This document shows positions 34,151 through 42,124 of a DNA stretch of 42,124 bases, piece by piece. The notes beneath the pieces are model-generated. The model was not told the DNA's origin and did no database searches. It saw only the letters and a program-made list of their open reading frames with translations. Made by a program: the position numbers and the translations under genes. How positions within the stretch are numbered: position 1 is the stretch's first letter; each line of letters begins with the position of its first letter. Origin of the DNA: Thermoleophilia bacterium (lineage in GTDB: Bacteria > Actinomycetota > Thermoleophilia > Gaiellales > JAICJC01); the NCBI GenBank assembly GCA_025928655.1, contig JAICJC010000014.1, positions 1 to 42,124 on the forward strand, read 5' to 3'.

Positions 34151-34687
34151 GTGCGCAGGCTGCTGATCATCGCCGCCATCGCCGCCGGAACGGCAGCCGT
34201 GGCGGGGATCGTCGTCTACGGGCAGATGCACATGTCCCTGCTGACGGACCGAAAGGCGACGCCGATCAAGGCGGCCGACCGCAAGCCAGCGCCGGCCTTC
34301 ACCCGCACGGCGCTCTCGGGCGCGCCCGTCGACCTGCGCCGGTTCACCGGGAAACCCGTGGTCATCAACTTCTTCGCCAGCTGGTGCATCCCGTGCAAGC
34401 AGGAGGCGGCGGGCACGGCCCGGATCGGACGCGAGTTCGGCTCCCGGGTGCACATGGTCGCGGTCGCCATTGACGACAAGCAGCCCGATGCCATCAGGCG
34501 CTTCGCCAGCCAGTACCACTGGACATGGCCGATCCTCTACGACCCGAGCGACGACCTCGCCTATCGCTACAACGTCCCCGGGAAGCCGACGACGGTCATC
34601 CTCGATCAGCGGGGCCGGATCGCCTGGCAACACGCCGGCAAGATCGGCACCCGCCCGGTCACCCAGATCCTGGACGCACTGCTCTAG
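34151..34687 (+). CDS. TlpA/ResA-like thiol-disulfide oxidoreductase
   Basis: The 178-residue protein has an N-terminal membrane anchor (LLIIAAIAAGTAAVAGIVVY, about 4-23) and a thioredoxin fold with the active site FFASWCIPCKQEA (C79 and C82) and a cis-proline in NVPGKPTTVILD. It acts outside the membrane on protein thiols, as in cytochrome maturation or envelope redox control. The first codon is GTG. Its stop is two bases before the next start (TTG at 34690), but the UDP-sugar genes downstream have no known link to it. Confidence 0.9.
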   Translation: MRRLLIIAAIAAGTAAVAGIVVYGQMHMSLLTDRKATPIKAADRKPAPAFTRTALSGAPVDLRRFTGKPVVINFFASWCIPCKQEAAGTARIGREFGSRVHMVAVAIDDKQPDAIRRFASQYHWTWPILYDPSDDLAYRYNVPGKPTTVILDQRGRIAWQHAGKIGTRPVTQILDALL

Positions 34688-34689
34688 CC

Positions 34690-35769
34690 TTGAAGGTCGT
34701 CTCCGTCGTCGGCAACCGGCCGCAGTTCATCAAGGCGGCGCCGCTCGCGGCGGCCCTCGCCGCGGTCGCCGACCACGTGCTCGTCCACACCGGCCAGCAC
34801 TACGACGCCGAGCTCTCGCAGATCTTCTTCGACGAGCTCGGCCTCGCCCCGCCCGACCACGAGATCGAGGCCGGCTCGGGCAGCCACGCCGGCCAGACGG
34901 CGGCGATGCTGACGGGGCTCGAGCCGGTCCTCACCGCCGAGCGCCCGGACGTCGTCCTGGTCTACGGCGACACCAACTCCACGCTCGCCGGCGCGCTCGT
35001 GGCGGCCAAGCTGCGGCTGCGCCTCGGCCACGTCGAGTCCGGCCTGCGCTCGTTCGACCGCGCGATGCCGGAGGAGGTGAACCGGGTCGTCGCCGACGTG
35101 GTCTCCGACCTGCGCTTCTGTCCCAGCGAGACGGCGGTCAGAAACCTGACCGCGGAGGGGATCACCGACGGCGTCCACCTGGTCGGTGACGTGATGGTCG
35201 ACGTGGCCCGCACCTTCGCGCCCGCGGCCCGCCGCAGCGACGTCCTCGAGCGGCTCGATCTCGAGCCGGGCGGCTACGCGCTCGTCACCGTCCACCGCCA
35301 GTCGAACACCTCACCCGAAGCGATGCCGGCGCTGGTCGCGGTGCTGGAGGCGATCGACCGGCCGGCCGTCTTCCCGATCCATCCCCGCACGCGGGGCGCG
35401 CTCGAGGCCGCCGGCCTGCTCGGCCGGGCCGAGGCCGCCGCGACGCTCACCCCGCCGCTCGGCTATCTGGAGTTCACGGCGCTGCTGCTCTCGGCCGCCG
35501 TCTGCCTGACCGACTCCGGCGGCGTGCAGAAGGAGGCCTACCTGCACCGGGTGCCGTGCATCACCCTGCGCGACACGAGCGAGTGGGTGGAGACGATCGA
35601 GCTCGGCTGGAACCGCCTCACGGGCGGCCTCGACGCCACGGCGGCGGCGGTGGCGCTGGCCGGGCTCGTCCGCCCGGACGCGCACCCGCCGCTCTACGGC
35701 GACGGCGACGCCTCGGCCCGGATCGCCGAGGTCGTGGCGGCGGCGCCGTTAGCATCCTGGCCGCCATGA
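34690..35769 (+). CDS. UDP-N-acetylglucosamine 2-epimerase (non-hydrolysing, WecB/WbpI type)
   Basis: The 359-residue cytosolic enzyme inverts C2 of a UDP-GlcNAc-type sugar. Features are VVSVVGNRPQFIKAAPLA at the start, VHTGQHYDAELSQIFF, VLVYGDTNSTLAGALVAAKL, GHVESGLRSFDRAMPEEVNR, TVHRQSNTSPEAM and LTDSGGVQKEAYLHRVPCIT, all canonical for the family. The TTG at 34690 is chosen because the family's first strand begins directly after it; the ribosome site is weak. The stop overlaps the dehydrogenase start by four bases. In the Wbp pathway this would be the last, WbpI-type step; alone it could also be WecB. Confidence 0.92.
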   Translation: MKVVSVVGNRPQFIKAAPLAAALAAVADHVLVHTGQHYDAELSQIFFDELGLAPPDHEIEAGSGSHAGQTAAMLTGLEPVLTAERPDVVLVYGDTNSTLAGALVAAKLRLRLGHVESGLRSFDRAMPEEVNRVVADVVSDLRFCPSETAVRNLTAEGITDGVHLVGDVMVDVARTFAPAARRSDVLERLDLEPGGYALVTVHRQSNTSPEAMPALVAVLEAIDRPAVFPIHPRTRGALEAAGLLGRAEAAATLTPPLGYLEFTALLLSAAVCLTDSGGVQKEAYLHRVPCITLRDTSEWVETIELGWNRLTGGLDATAAAVALAGLVRPDAHPPLYGDGDASARIAEVVAAAPLASWPP

Positions 35770-37031
35770 CCGCAGACATCGCCATCGTCGGCGCCGGCTA
35801 CGTGGGGCTGCCGCTCGCCGTCGAGTTCGCCCGCGCCGGCCGCACGGTGGTGTGCGTCGAGGCCGACCCACGCAAGGTCGAGGCCATCGGCCGGGGCGAG
35901 AGCTACGTCGAGGACGTGCCGGGGGCCGACCTGGCGTCGCTCGTGGAGGACGGCAAGCTGACCGCCACGCGGGACTACGCGGCGGTGACCGGCGCGGACG
36001 CCGTGCTCATCTGCCTGCCGACCCCGCTCTCGCGCAACCGCGAGCCCGACCTCTCCATCGTCACGGCCGCGACCGAGGAGATCGCGCGGCATCTGCGCGC
36101 CGGCCAGCTGGTCGTGCTCGAGTCGACGACGTACCCGGGCACCACCAGGGACGTGCTGCGGCCGATCCTCGAGTCGGGCGGCCTGGTCGCGGGCGAGGAC
36201 TTCCACCTGGCGATGTCGCCGGAGCGGATCGACCCCGGCCGCACCGACTACACCATCCGCACGACGCCGAAGGTCGTCGGCGGCCTGACGCCGGCCTGCC
36301 TGGAGCGGGCGCTCGACGTCTACCGCCCGTTCGTCGAGCACCTCGTGCCGGTGAGCTCGTGCGAGGCGGCCGAGCTGACGAAGCTGCTCGAGAACATCTT
36401 CCGGTCGGTGAACATCGCCCTCGTGAACGAGCTCGCAATGCTGTGCGACCGCATGTCGCTGAACGTGTGGGAGGTCGTCGCGGCGGCCGCGTCGAAGCCC
36501 TACGGGTTCATGCCGTTCCAGCCCGGGCCGGGCCTGGGCGGGCACTGCCTGCCGATCGATCCCTTCTACCTGTCGTGGAAGGCGCGCGAGCTCGACTTCC
36601 CGACGGAGTTCATCGAGCTCGCCGGGAAGGTGAACCAGCACATGCCCTACTACTGCGCCGAGCGGGTCGCCCGCGCCCTGAACGACCACCGCAAGGCGGT
36701 CGCCGGCAGCACGGTGCTCGTGCTCGGCGTCGCCTACAAGGGCGACGTCGGCGACCTGCGCGAGTCGCCCGCGCTGAAGCTGATCGAGCTCCTGCGCGAG
36801 AGCGGCGCGGACGTCGTCTACCACGACCCGTTCGTCCCCGACCTGGGGGAGGAGGGGCTCGACCTCGAGTCGTCGCCGCTGACCGACGAGCTGCTGGCCG
36901 GCGCCGACATCGCCTGCGTCGTCACCGCCCACTCCGGGATCGACTACGCCCGGGTGGCCGACCGGGCCCAGCTCGTGCTCGACCTCCGAAACGCCGTGCC
37001 GGCCGCGTCCGAGCGGGTCGTGAAGCTGTGA
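35766..37031 (+). CDS. UDP-N-acetylglucosamine 6-dehydrogenase (WbpA/WecC type)
   Basis: The enzyme oxidises C6 of a UDP-amino sugar to a uronic acid with NAD+. The 421 residues have the Rossmann start IAIVGAGYVGLPLAVEFARA, the LPTPLSRNREPDLS segment, the middle domain AAELTKLLENIFRSVNIALV and the catalytic-cysteine motif GPGLGGHCLPIDPFYLSWKA (Cys261). The C-terminal domain contains LVLGVAYKGDVGDLRESPAL. The GGHCLPIDPFYLSWKA wording favours the UDP-GlcNAc dehydrogenase branch over UDP-glucose dehydrogenase. It overlaps both neighbours by four bases. Confidence 0.93.
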   Translation: MTADIAIVGAGYVGLPLAVEFARAGRTVVCVEADPRKVEAIGRGESYVEDVPGADLASLVEDGKLTATRDYAAVTGADAVLICLPTPLSRNREPDLSIVTAATEEIARHLRAGQLVVLESTTYPGTTRDVLRPILESGGLVAGEDFHLAMSPERIDPGRTDYTIRTTPKVVGGLTPACLERALDVYRPFVEHLVPVSSCEAAELTKLLENIFRSVNIALVNELAMLCDRMSLNVWEVVAAAASKPYGFMPFQPGPGLGGHCLPIDPFYLSWKARELDFPTEFIELAGKVNQHMPYYCAERVARALNDHRKAVAGSTVLVLGVAYKGDVGDLRESPALKLIELLRESGADVVYHDPFVPDLGEEGLDLESSPLTDELLAGADIACVVTAHSGIDYARVADRAQLVLDLRNAVPAASERVVKL

Positions 37032-38041
37032 GCGCGCGCGTCACCGTCGGGATGGTGGGCCTGGGCGGCTGGGGCAAGAACCTGCTGCGCAACTTCGGCG
37101 CGCTCCCCGGCTCCGACCTGCGCTGGTGCTGCGACGCCGACGAGGCCACCCGCGCCGCCTACACGCCGGCCCATCCCGGCGCCCGCTTCACGGAGAGCTA
37201 CGACGAGCTCCTGGCCGACCCCGACCTGCAGGCGATCGTCCTGGCGACGCCGGTGCCGACCCACTTCGAGCTCGCCCGGCGGGCGATCCTGGCCGGCAAG
37301 CACGTGATGGTCGAGAAGCCGATGACCTGGACCGCGGCCGAGGCGCGGGAGCTGCGCGACCTCGTGTCCGGGAGCGGGCTCGTGCTGATGGTCGACCACC
37401 TCCTGCGCTTCCATCCCGGGGTCGACAAGCTGCGCGAGCTGATCGACACCGGCGAGCTGGGCGACGTGCGCTACGTCTACGGGAACCGGCTCAACCTGGG
37501 CAGGATCCGGCCGGACGAGAACGTCCTCTGGTCGCTCGGCGTGCACGACATCTCCGTCGTCCTGCACCTGATCGACTCCGAGCCGGTCGAGGTGTGGGCG
37601 CGCGGCGAGTGCTACGTCCAGCCCGGCGTCGAGGACGTCGCCTTCGCCTACGTCCGCTTCGCCTCGGGCCAGGTCGGCCACCTGCACCTCTCGTGGCTCG
37701 ACCCCCACAAGATGCGCAAGATGACCGTGATCGGGTCGCGCAAGATGGCCGTCTTCGACGATATGGAGCCCGACCGCAAGGTCACCGTGTACGACAAGGG
37801 TGACTGGCAGACGCCGGCGGGCCGCATCTCCACCCATACCGGCGACATCTGGATCCCCTGGATCGACACGCGGGAGCCGCTCGCGATCGCCTGCAGCCAC
37901 TTCCTCGAGGCGGTGGCGGGCGACTCGGCGCCGCGGACGGACGTCGACGAGGGCCTGCGCGTCGTCGAGGTGCTCGAGGCGATGCAGACGTCGCTCGAGC
38001 GGGGCGGCGAGACCATCTCGCTGGGGGCGGCGGCGCGGTGA
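37028..38041 (+). CDS. Gfo/Idh/MocA oxidoreductase (WbpB/WlbA-like)
   Basis: The 337-residue NAD-dependent oxidoreductase has the nucleotide-binding start VGMVGLGGWGKNLLRNFGAL, the conserved KHVMVEKPMTWTAAEA (the EKP motif), and LRFHPGVDKLREL with WSLGVHDISVVLHLI in the C-terminal beta domain. In the Wbp route this class oxidises C3 of UDP-GlcNAcA to the 3-keto sugar. The GTG at 37028 lies within the preceding stop. Its neighbours (epimerase, dehydrogenase, acyltransferase) support the assignment, which would otherwise be generic. Confidence 0.9.
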   Translation: MSARVTVGMVGLGGWGKNLLRNFGALPGSDLRWCCDADEATRAAYTPAHPGARFTESYDELLADPDLQAIVLATPVPTHFELARRAILAGKHVMVEKPMTWTAAEARELRDLVSGSGLVLMVDHLLRFHPGVDKLRELIDTGELGDVRYVYGNRLNLGRIRPDENVLWSLGVHDISVVLHLIDSEPVEVWARGECYVQPGVEDVAFAYVRFASGQVGHLHLSWLDPHKMRKMTVIGSRKMAVFDDMEPDRKVTVYDKGDWQTPAGRISTHTGDIWIPWIDTREPLAIACSHFLEAVAGDSAPRTDVDEGLRVVEVLEAMQTSLERGGETISLGAAAR

Positions 38042-38751
38042 TGTGGGCGCCGGGCGACGCCCCCGGGCTCGTGCTCGGCGACGGGGCCCAGATCGGTGAG
38101 GGCGTGCTGGTCGGCGCCAACGTGACCATCCACGAGGGCACCGTCCTCGGCGCCGGCTGCAGCGTCGGCGACAACGCGGTGCTCGGGCGCCGGCCCGTGC
38201 TCTCGGCCCGCTCGACCGCCCGCCGCGACGGCGAGCTCGGGCCGCTGCGCATCGGGGCGGAGACGCGGATCTCGGCCGGCGCGGTGCTCTCGGCCGGCTC
38301 GACCCTCGGGACGGCGTGTGTCGTCGGCGACCTGGCCACGGTGCGGGAGCGGTGCGCGATCGGCGACGGCGTCGTCATCGGCCGGGGCGTCTGCGTCGAG
38401 AACGACACGACGATCGGCTCCCACACGAAGATCCAGACCAACGCGTACATCACGGCCTACTGCACGCTCGAGGAGCACGTCTTCGTCGCGCCGTGCGTCG
38501 TCACCACGAACGACAACTTCATGGGCCGGACCGAGCGCCGCCACGCGCTGATCAAGGGCCCCACCATCCGCCGCGGCGCCCGTGTCGGCGGGGGCGCGAC
38601 GCTGCTCCCCGGGATCGAGATCGGCGCCGAGGCGTTCGTCGGCGCCGGCGCGGTCGTCATCCGCGACGTGCCCGCGGGCGTGGTCGTCGTCGGCACGCCG
38701 GCGCGCGTGCTGCGCGACGTGCCGGCCGACGAGCTGCTCCCCGATGCATAA
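38038..38751 (+). CDS. Left-handed beta-helix N-acetyltransferase (WbpD-like)
   Basis: The 237-residue protein is built of hexapeptide repeats (IGEGVLVGANVTIHEGTVLG, VVIGRGVCVENDTTIGSHTK, IRRGARVGGGATLLPGIEIG), the left-handed beta-helix that forms acetyltransferase trimers. The AYCTLEEHVFVAPCVVTTND segment, with an Asn-Asp pair before an FMGR loop, resembles WbpD/WlbB-type sugar N-acetyltransferases. It would acetylate the 3-amino group of a UDP-2,3-diamino uronic acid with acetyl-CoA. Start is GTG 38038 or ATG 38041. It is the last gene of the operon; its stop overlaps a palindromic repeat. Confidence 0.88.
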   Translation: MMWAPGDAPGLVLGDGAQIGEGVLVGANVTIHEGTVLGAGCSVGDNAVLGRRPVLSARSTARRDGELGPLRIGAETRISAGAVLSAGSTLGTACVVGDLATVRERCAIGDGVVIGRGVCVENDTTIGSHTKIQTNAYITAYCTLEEHVFVAPCVVTTNDNFMGRTERRHALIKGPTIRRGARVGGGATLLPGIEIGAEAFVGAGAVVIRDVPAGVVVVGTPARVLRDVPADELLPDA

Positions 38752-38770
38752 CCGGTGCCTGGCACCGGTT
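38750..38770. repeat. Perfect AACCGGTGCC palindrome overlapping a stop codon
   Basis: AACCGGTGCC, a central T, and GGCACCGGTT form a perfect 10-bp inverted repeat. It overlaps the TAA (38749-38751) of the acetyltransferase gene and lies before the convergent gene's stop at 38779. It resembles a dispersed REP-type repeat and may act as a two-way terminator. Confidence 0.75.
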
Positions 38771-38778
38771 CCGCACAC

Positions 38779-40431
38779 CTAGGGGACGACGAGCGCGGGC
38801 GAGTGGCCACGGCGGTGGGTGGCGTCGCCGTCGTAGTGCAGGCGCCACGTGCCGCTCGCGGGGGCGGTCGTGAAGGCGGCGTGGCCCTTCGGCCCGGCCG
38901 TCCCCGTCTCGACCGGGACCCAGCCGGAGGCCGTGTGCTTGAAGAGCACGAGCGACTGACCCGGCAGGGCCGGGTACATCGTGCCCCGGAACCGACCGCC
39001 CTTGACGGCGAGGGTGAGGGCCGGCCGCACCTTGACGGCCACCGTCGGCGAGACGGCCCTGCCGGCCGAGACCAGCCGGTACCAGCGGTCGGCGGTCGGG
39101 GCGAGCGCGAGGCTGAAGTTGCCCTTCGCCCCCAGCTTCACGTGCGCGACCGAGATCTGCCAGCTGCCGGTGGCGGTCGTGCGCCGCTGCAGCGTCACAC
39201 CCCCGGTCGGCTTGGGCCAGGCCCGGCCCGTGAGCGTGAACGCGTGCCCCGCAACGGCCGTGCCCGGCGCGGCCAGCGTGCGCTGGAGGATGCGGAAGTA
39301 GTTCGAGCGCAGGCCCATGCGGCCCTGCGCCTGGACTCCGGAGATCGTCGAGGTGCCGCCGGACGAGGTGACGGCGAGATGCAGGATGCGCTGGGAGGGG
39401 CCGTCGATCGTCATCGCGACCGAGCCGACCACCCCTGACACCCCGAGGGCGCGCGCGAGGCCGGCCGGGGTATAGGTCGTCGCCGGCCAGTTGTGATACG
39501 GGTTGGCGCCGCCGGCCGCGTCGTAGCGGTCGATCACCGGCACCAGGTAGGGCTGCCCCGTCGAGGTGCCCCAGGCCGCCTGCTCGGACGCGGTGCGCCC
39601 GCCGGAGCTGGACGAGAAGAACGTCGTCGCGACCGTGCGCCCGTACCAGACGACCCGGTGGACGGTGGACGTGACGGCGGCGGTCGAGGCGGGCGCCTCG
39701 TGCTCGATCGGGCCGTAGACCTGGCTGCGGGTGTCGGCGTACGCGTCGAAGAGGCCGGACGGGTTGCGGGTCGCGACGGCGTAGGAGCGGGCGGCCACGG
39801 CCTGCGCCTTCAGCGCCGGGGCCATCCACGACGCGGGCATCTCGCTCGGGACGACGCCGCGCAGGTACTTCTCGATCCCGACGAGGTCGATGCACAGCAG
39901 GCTGGAGCCCGAGATGGCAACCCGGAACGACCCGTGCCAGTGGTCGCCGGCGAAGCCGATCCCGGCCGAGTCGTTGAGCCGCAGCGGCTGCGCGCCGGGG
40001 CTGATCCTGACCGGGGCCACGAGCCGCTTGGTGACGGCGCCGGTCGCGCCGTTCACGAGCTGCAGGCGCCCCGGCGTGCCGCCGCGCTGGAGGTGGTACT
40101 TGCCGGCCGCAAGCGTCTTCCTCGTCCCCGCCGCATCGCGCAGGGTCATCGCCGCGGAGGCGCCGAAGTGCACCGCCGGGCCCGAGGAGAGGAGCACCCG
40201 CTCGGTCGCCGACCGCGACAGCGGCCCGACGTGGGTGTGGGTGAAGTAGTGGCCGAGGATCTGCTTGTAGCCGAAGCCGTGCTCGGCATAGCCGAGGGCG
40301 CCGTACTGCGACATCCCGATGCCGTGGCCCCAGCCGTGGCCGACCAGCGTGAACACCGTGGCACCCTGCGCGGATGCGGGCGCCAGAAGGGCGGCCACCG
40401 CCGCAACACATGCTGCGAATCGTCGCGTCAT
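38779..40431 (-). CDS. Secreted SpoIID/LytB-domain protein
   Basis: The 550-residue protein has a signal peptide ([20 protein letters not shown]). Directly after it lies [20 protein letters not shown], the motif that in firmicute SpoIID proteins comes late in the fold. The SpoIID core follows: [40 protein letters not shown] and [19 protein letters not shown]. The C-terminal part (about 360-550) is made of beta-rich modules resembling surface-binding repeats. SpoIID-family proteins cleave or help cleave peptidoglycan glycan strands; non-sporulating relatives act in wall remodelling. The ATG at 40431 is chosen over an upstream ATG at 40458 because the signal peptide begins there. Confidence 0.87.
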   Translation of the reverse strand: MTRRFAACVAAVAALLAPASAQGATVFTLVGHGWGHGIGMSQYGALGYAEHGFGYKQILGHYFTHTHVGPLSRSATERVLLSSGPAVHFGASAAMTLRDAAGTRKTLAAGKYHLQRGGTPGRLQLVNGATGAVTKRLVAPVRISPGAQPLRLNDSAGIGFAGDHWHGSFRVAISGSSLLCIDLVGIEKYLRGVVPSEMPASWMAPALKAQAVAARSYAVATRNPSGLFDAYADTRSQVYGPIEHEAPASTAAVTSTVHRVVWYGRTVATTFFSSSSGGRTASEQAAWGTSTGQPYLVPVIDRYDAAGGANPYHNWPATTYTPAGLARALGVSGVVGSVAMTIDGPSQRILHLAVTSSGGTSTISGVQAQGRMGLRSNYFRILQRTLAAPGTAVAGHAFTLTGRAWPKPTGGVTLQRRTTATGSWQISVAHVKLGAKGNFSLALAPTADRWYRLVSAGRAVSPTVAVKVRPALTLAVKGGRFRGTMYPALPGQSLVLFKHTASGWVPVETGTAGPKGHAAFTTAPASGTWRLHYDGDATHRRGHSPALVVP

Positions 40432-40566
40432 GCCGACACCATCGGCACCAGGGTACAAGCCCTGGAGTTATGCGGACGTAAAGATCGCCCGGCTGTGCCC
40501 GCCGTCACCGTCCGCGGCCGGGGACAGCTACACCCGCGCCAACCGACGGCCGATAACCTGCGCGAG

Positions 40567-41178
40567 ATGGGCCGTCTCTCCTCGCTCCCGGGGCCGGTGC
40601 GCACCGTGCTCGACACGGTGGTCACGCTCGCGATCGCGGTCGCGATCGCCTGGCTCGGCCAGGCGTTCGTCGTCAAGCCGTACCGCGTGCCGTCGCCGAG
40701 CATGGTGCCGACGCTCGAGCCGGGCGACCGCGTGCTCGCCGACCGGGTGAGCCTCGACTTCTCGAGCCCCAGCCGGGGCGAGATCATCGTCTTCCACCCG
40801 CCGCACTGCAAGGCCGGCCACAATGATCCGTCCGGGGTGTGCACCTCCCCGCAGCTCGGCCTGCGCGACGGCCTGGCGGGGACGACGTTCGTGAAGCGCG
40901 TGATCGGCCTGCCGGGCGAGACGGTGTGGGCGCGGGACGGCCATGTCTGGGTCAAGGACAAGGGCAAGAAGCCGGTTCGGCTGAACGAGCCCTACACCCA
41001 CGGCCAGGCGACGAACAACCTGCCCCACCAGGTCATCCCCAAGGGCGACTACCTGATGCTCGGCGACAACCGCAGCATCTCCGAGGACTCCCGCATCTGG
41101 GGCGTGGAGCCGCGCGGCGGGATGATCGGCATCGCCCGCGTCCGCTACTGGCCGCTCGGGCGGCTGGGCATTCTCTAG
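40567..41178 (+). CDS. lepB: Signal peptidase I
   Basis: The 203-residue membrane serine protease removes signal peptides. It has one N-terminal transmembrane helix (about 13-31), the catalytic Ser in YRVPSPSMVPTLEPGDRVLA (S45), the catalytic Lys in TTFVKRVIGLPGETV (K110) and the box E motif LMLGDNRSISEDSRIWG. The single anchor and short insert fit a bacterial LepB. The ATG at 40567 fits the family start; open frame extends upstream but antiparallel to the SpoIID gene. Several predicted secreted proteins in this window would be substrates. It is followed 31 bases later by the CoA lyase gene. Confidence 0.95.
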   Translation: MGRLSSLPGPVRTVLDTVVTLAIAVAIAWLGQAFVVKPYRVPSPSMVPTLEPGDRVLADRVSLDFSSPSRGEIIVFHPPHCKAGHNDPSGVCTSPQLGLRDGLAGTTFVKRVIGLPGETVWARDGHVWVKDKGKKPVRLNEPYTHGQATNNLPHQVIPKGDYLMLGDNRSISEDSRIWGVEPRGGMIGIARVRYWPLGRLGIL

Positions 41179-41182
41179 ACTG

Positions 41183-41202
41183 CTCCTCCCCGAGACGAGG
41201 AG
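41183..41202 (+). promoter_or_regulatory. Hairpin covering the ribosome site of the CoA-lyase gene
   Basis: CTCCTC (41183-41188) can pair with GAGGAG (41197-41202), which is the ribosome site of the TTG start at 41210, with an 8-base loop. In RNA this would hide the site. It could also be part of a lepB terminator. Confidence 0.4.
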
Positions 41203-41209
41203 TGCGCTC

Positions 41210-42124
41210 TTGCGGCTGCGCCGTTCCTGCCTGGCGGTGCCGGGCTCATCCGAGAAGATGCTCGCAAAGGCGGCGACGCTGCCCGCCGACCAGGTCTTCC
41301 TCGACCTCGAGGACGCCGTGTCGCCGCTCGAGAAGGAGGCGTCCCGGGCAACCGTCGTCTCGGCCCTGAACACGCACGACTACTCCGGCAAGACGCGGGT
41401 CGTGCGCGTGAACGGGGTCACCACCCAGTGGTGCCTGGGCGACATCGTCGAGGTCGTCGGCGGCGCAGGCCGCAACCTCGACTGCCTCATGATCCCCAAG
41501 GTCGAGGACGCCTCCCAGCTGCACTTCGTCGACCACCTGCTGACGCAGCTCGAGACCCAGCATGGGATCGATCACCGCATCGGTATCGAGGCCCAGATCG
41601 AGAACGCCCGCGGGACGGTCAACCTGGGCGAGATCGCGACGGCGACGGGCCGGATCGAGACGATCATCTTCGGCCCCGGCGACTACGCCGCCTCGATCGG
41701 CGTGGCGTCGCTCGTGATCGGCGCGATCGACCCCGACTACCCCGGCGACCAGTGGCACTACGTGCTCTCGAAGATCGTCACGACCGCCCGCGCGTACGGC
41801 TTGCAGGCGATCGACGGGCCGTACACCGACATCAAGAACGTCGACGAGTACCGCCGCCTGTGCAACCGCGCCCGCCTGGTCGGCTTCGACGGCAAGTGGG
41901 TGCTGCACCCGTCCCAGGTCGAGGTCGCCAACGAGGTCTTCATGCCGACCCAGGAGCAGTTCGAGTCCGCCAGACGGCTGCTCGACGCCTACCACCACGC
42001 CACCCACGTCGAGCGCCGGGGCGCGGTCATGCACGAGGGCCAGATGATCGACGAGGCGTCGCGCAAGATCGCCGAGGCGGTGGTCGCCCGCGGCGAGGCG
42101 GCGGGCATGGTCGCCCAGGTCGGC
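41210..42124 (+). CDS. CoA-ester lyase (malyl-CoA lyase/CitE-like; 3' end outside window)
   Basis: The visible 305 residues belong to the HpcH/HpaI aldolase/citrate-lyase beta superfamily, which splits (or forms) CoA thioesters such as malyl-CoA or methylmalyl-CoA with a divalent metal. Features are RSCLAVPGSSEKMLAKAATL at the start, DQVFLDLEDAVSPLEKEAS (metal-binding acidic residues), LDCLMIPKVEDAS, RIGIEAQIENARG (metal-ligand Glu), IIFGPGDYAASIG and GFDGKWVLHPSQVEVANEVF. The segment LQAIDGPYTDIKNVDEYRR is like malyl-CoA lyases. The TTG at 41210 has GAGGAG seven bases upstream. No stop is reached by the edge, where the chain is near the usual 310-350 residues. A role with acetyl-CoA metabolism is plausible but not shown. 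Confidence 0.88.
   Translation, partial: MRLRRSCLAVPGSSEKMLAKAATLPADQVFLDLEDAVSPLEKEASRATVVSALNTHDYSGKTRVVRVNGVTTQWCLGDIVEVVGGAGRNLDCLMIPKVEDASQLHFVDHLLTQLETQHGIDHRIGIEAQIENARGTVNLGEIATATGRIETIIFGPGDYAASIGVASLVIGAIDPDYPGDQWHYVLSKIVTTARAYGLQAIDGPYTDIKNVDEYRRLCNRARLVGFDGKWVLHPSQVEVANEVFMPTQEQFESARRLLDAYHHATHVERRGAVMHEGQMIDEASRKIAEAVVARGEAAGMVAQVG

Overview
This is a gene-dense, very GC-rich bacterial chromosome segment with about 38 protein genes, one tRNA gene and one intact insertion sequence. Frequent GTG and TTG starts, many 4-base ATGA/GTGA overlaps, TAnnnT boxes close to start codons, an ECF-type promoter, SatP/acs, an IclR-controlled operon and the surface-protein style all fit the Actinomycetota. 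A Thermoleophilia-like lineage (Solirubrobacterales/Gaiellales) is my best guess, but nothing in the window fixes the rank below phylum.

Layout. 1-1429 (minus): sufC and the start of sufB, for Fe-S cluster assembly. 1542-5079 (plus): a Tat export operon with a truncated, diverged TatC-like gene between tatA and tatC, followed by an amidohydrolase and a membrane-anchored TPR protein. 5149-6303: an orphan D12-class DNA adenine methyltransferase. 6170-9677 (minus): a three-gene, translationally coupled set made of an FtsH-like membrane protease with two large insertions in its ATPase domain, an unknown single-pass membrane protein and a small HEXXH protein. 9709-11862: a complete IS1595-family element with a 23-bp inverted repeat and an 8-bp target duplication. 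It carries two passenger genes, one resembling WapI-type immunity proteins and one with a CxxC/CxxC pair. 11935-15441: a DUF4349 lipoprotein behind a good ECF-type promoter, and a large Ig-like surface protein.

15597-23536: a catabolic operon (minus) of a Tat-type lipoprotein solute-binding protein, two permeases, a fused double ATPase and a choline-sulfatase-like enzyme, divergent from an IclR regulator; it is probably for uptake and desulfation of a sulfate ester. 23543-27016 (minus): a HAD phosphatase, then satP and acs for acetate uptake and activation, with strong GC hairpins after satP and after acs. 27157-28344: a PRC-barrel protein and a tandem universal stress protein. 28341-31536 (minus): three secreted proteins, two small related ones flanking a 749-residue protein of five roughly 114-118-residue repeats. 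31751-32896: an AAA/STAND-like ATPase behind an unusual array of direct and inverted repeats. 32933-33005: tRNA-Lys(CTT).

33074-38751 (plus): an M42 aminopeptidase, a TlpA-like thioredoxin and a four-gene coupled UDP-aminosugar operon (2-epimerase, 6-dehydrogenase, Gfo/Idh/MocA oxidoreductase, hexapeptide acyltransferase) matching the Wbp route to a 2,3-diacetamido uronic acid, without the aminotransferase. The rest is a SpoIID/LytB-domain secreted protein (minus), signal peptidase I, and a CoA-ester lyase running off the right edge.

No intergenic stretch exceeds 300 bases. The longest are 22471-22744 (divergent promoters) and 31537-31750 (repeat array). No rRNA, CRISPR array, prophage or replication origin was seen. 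The most unusual items are the immunity-gene-carrying IS, the TatC-like paralogue, the FtsH-like operon and the repeat array before the ATPase gene.
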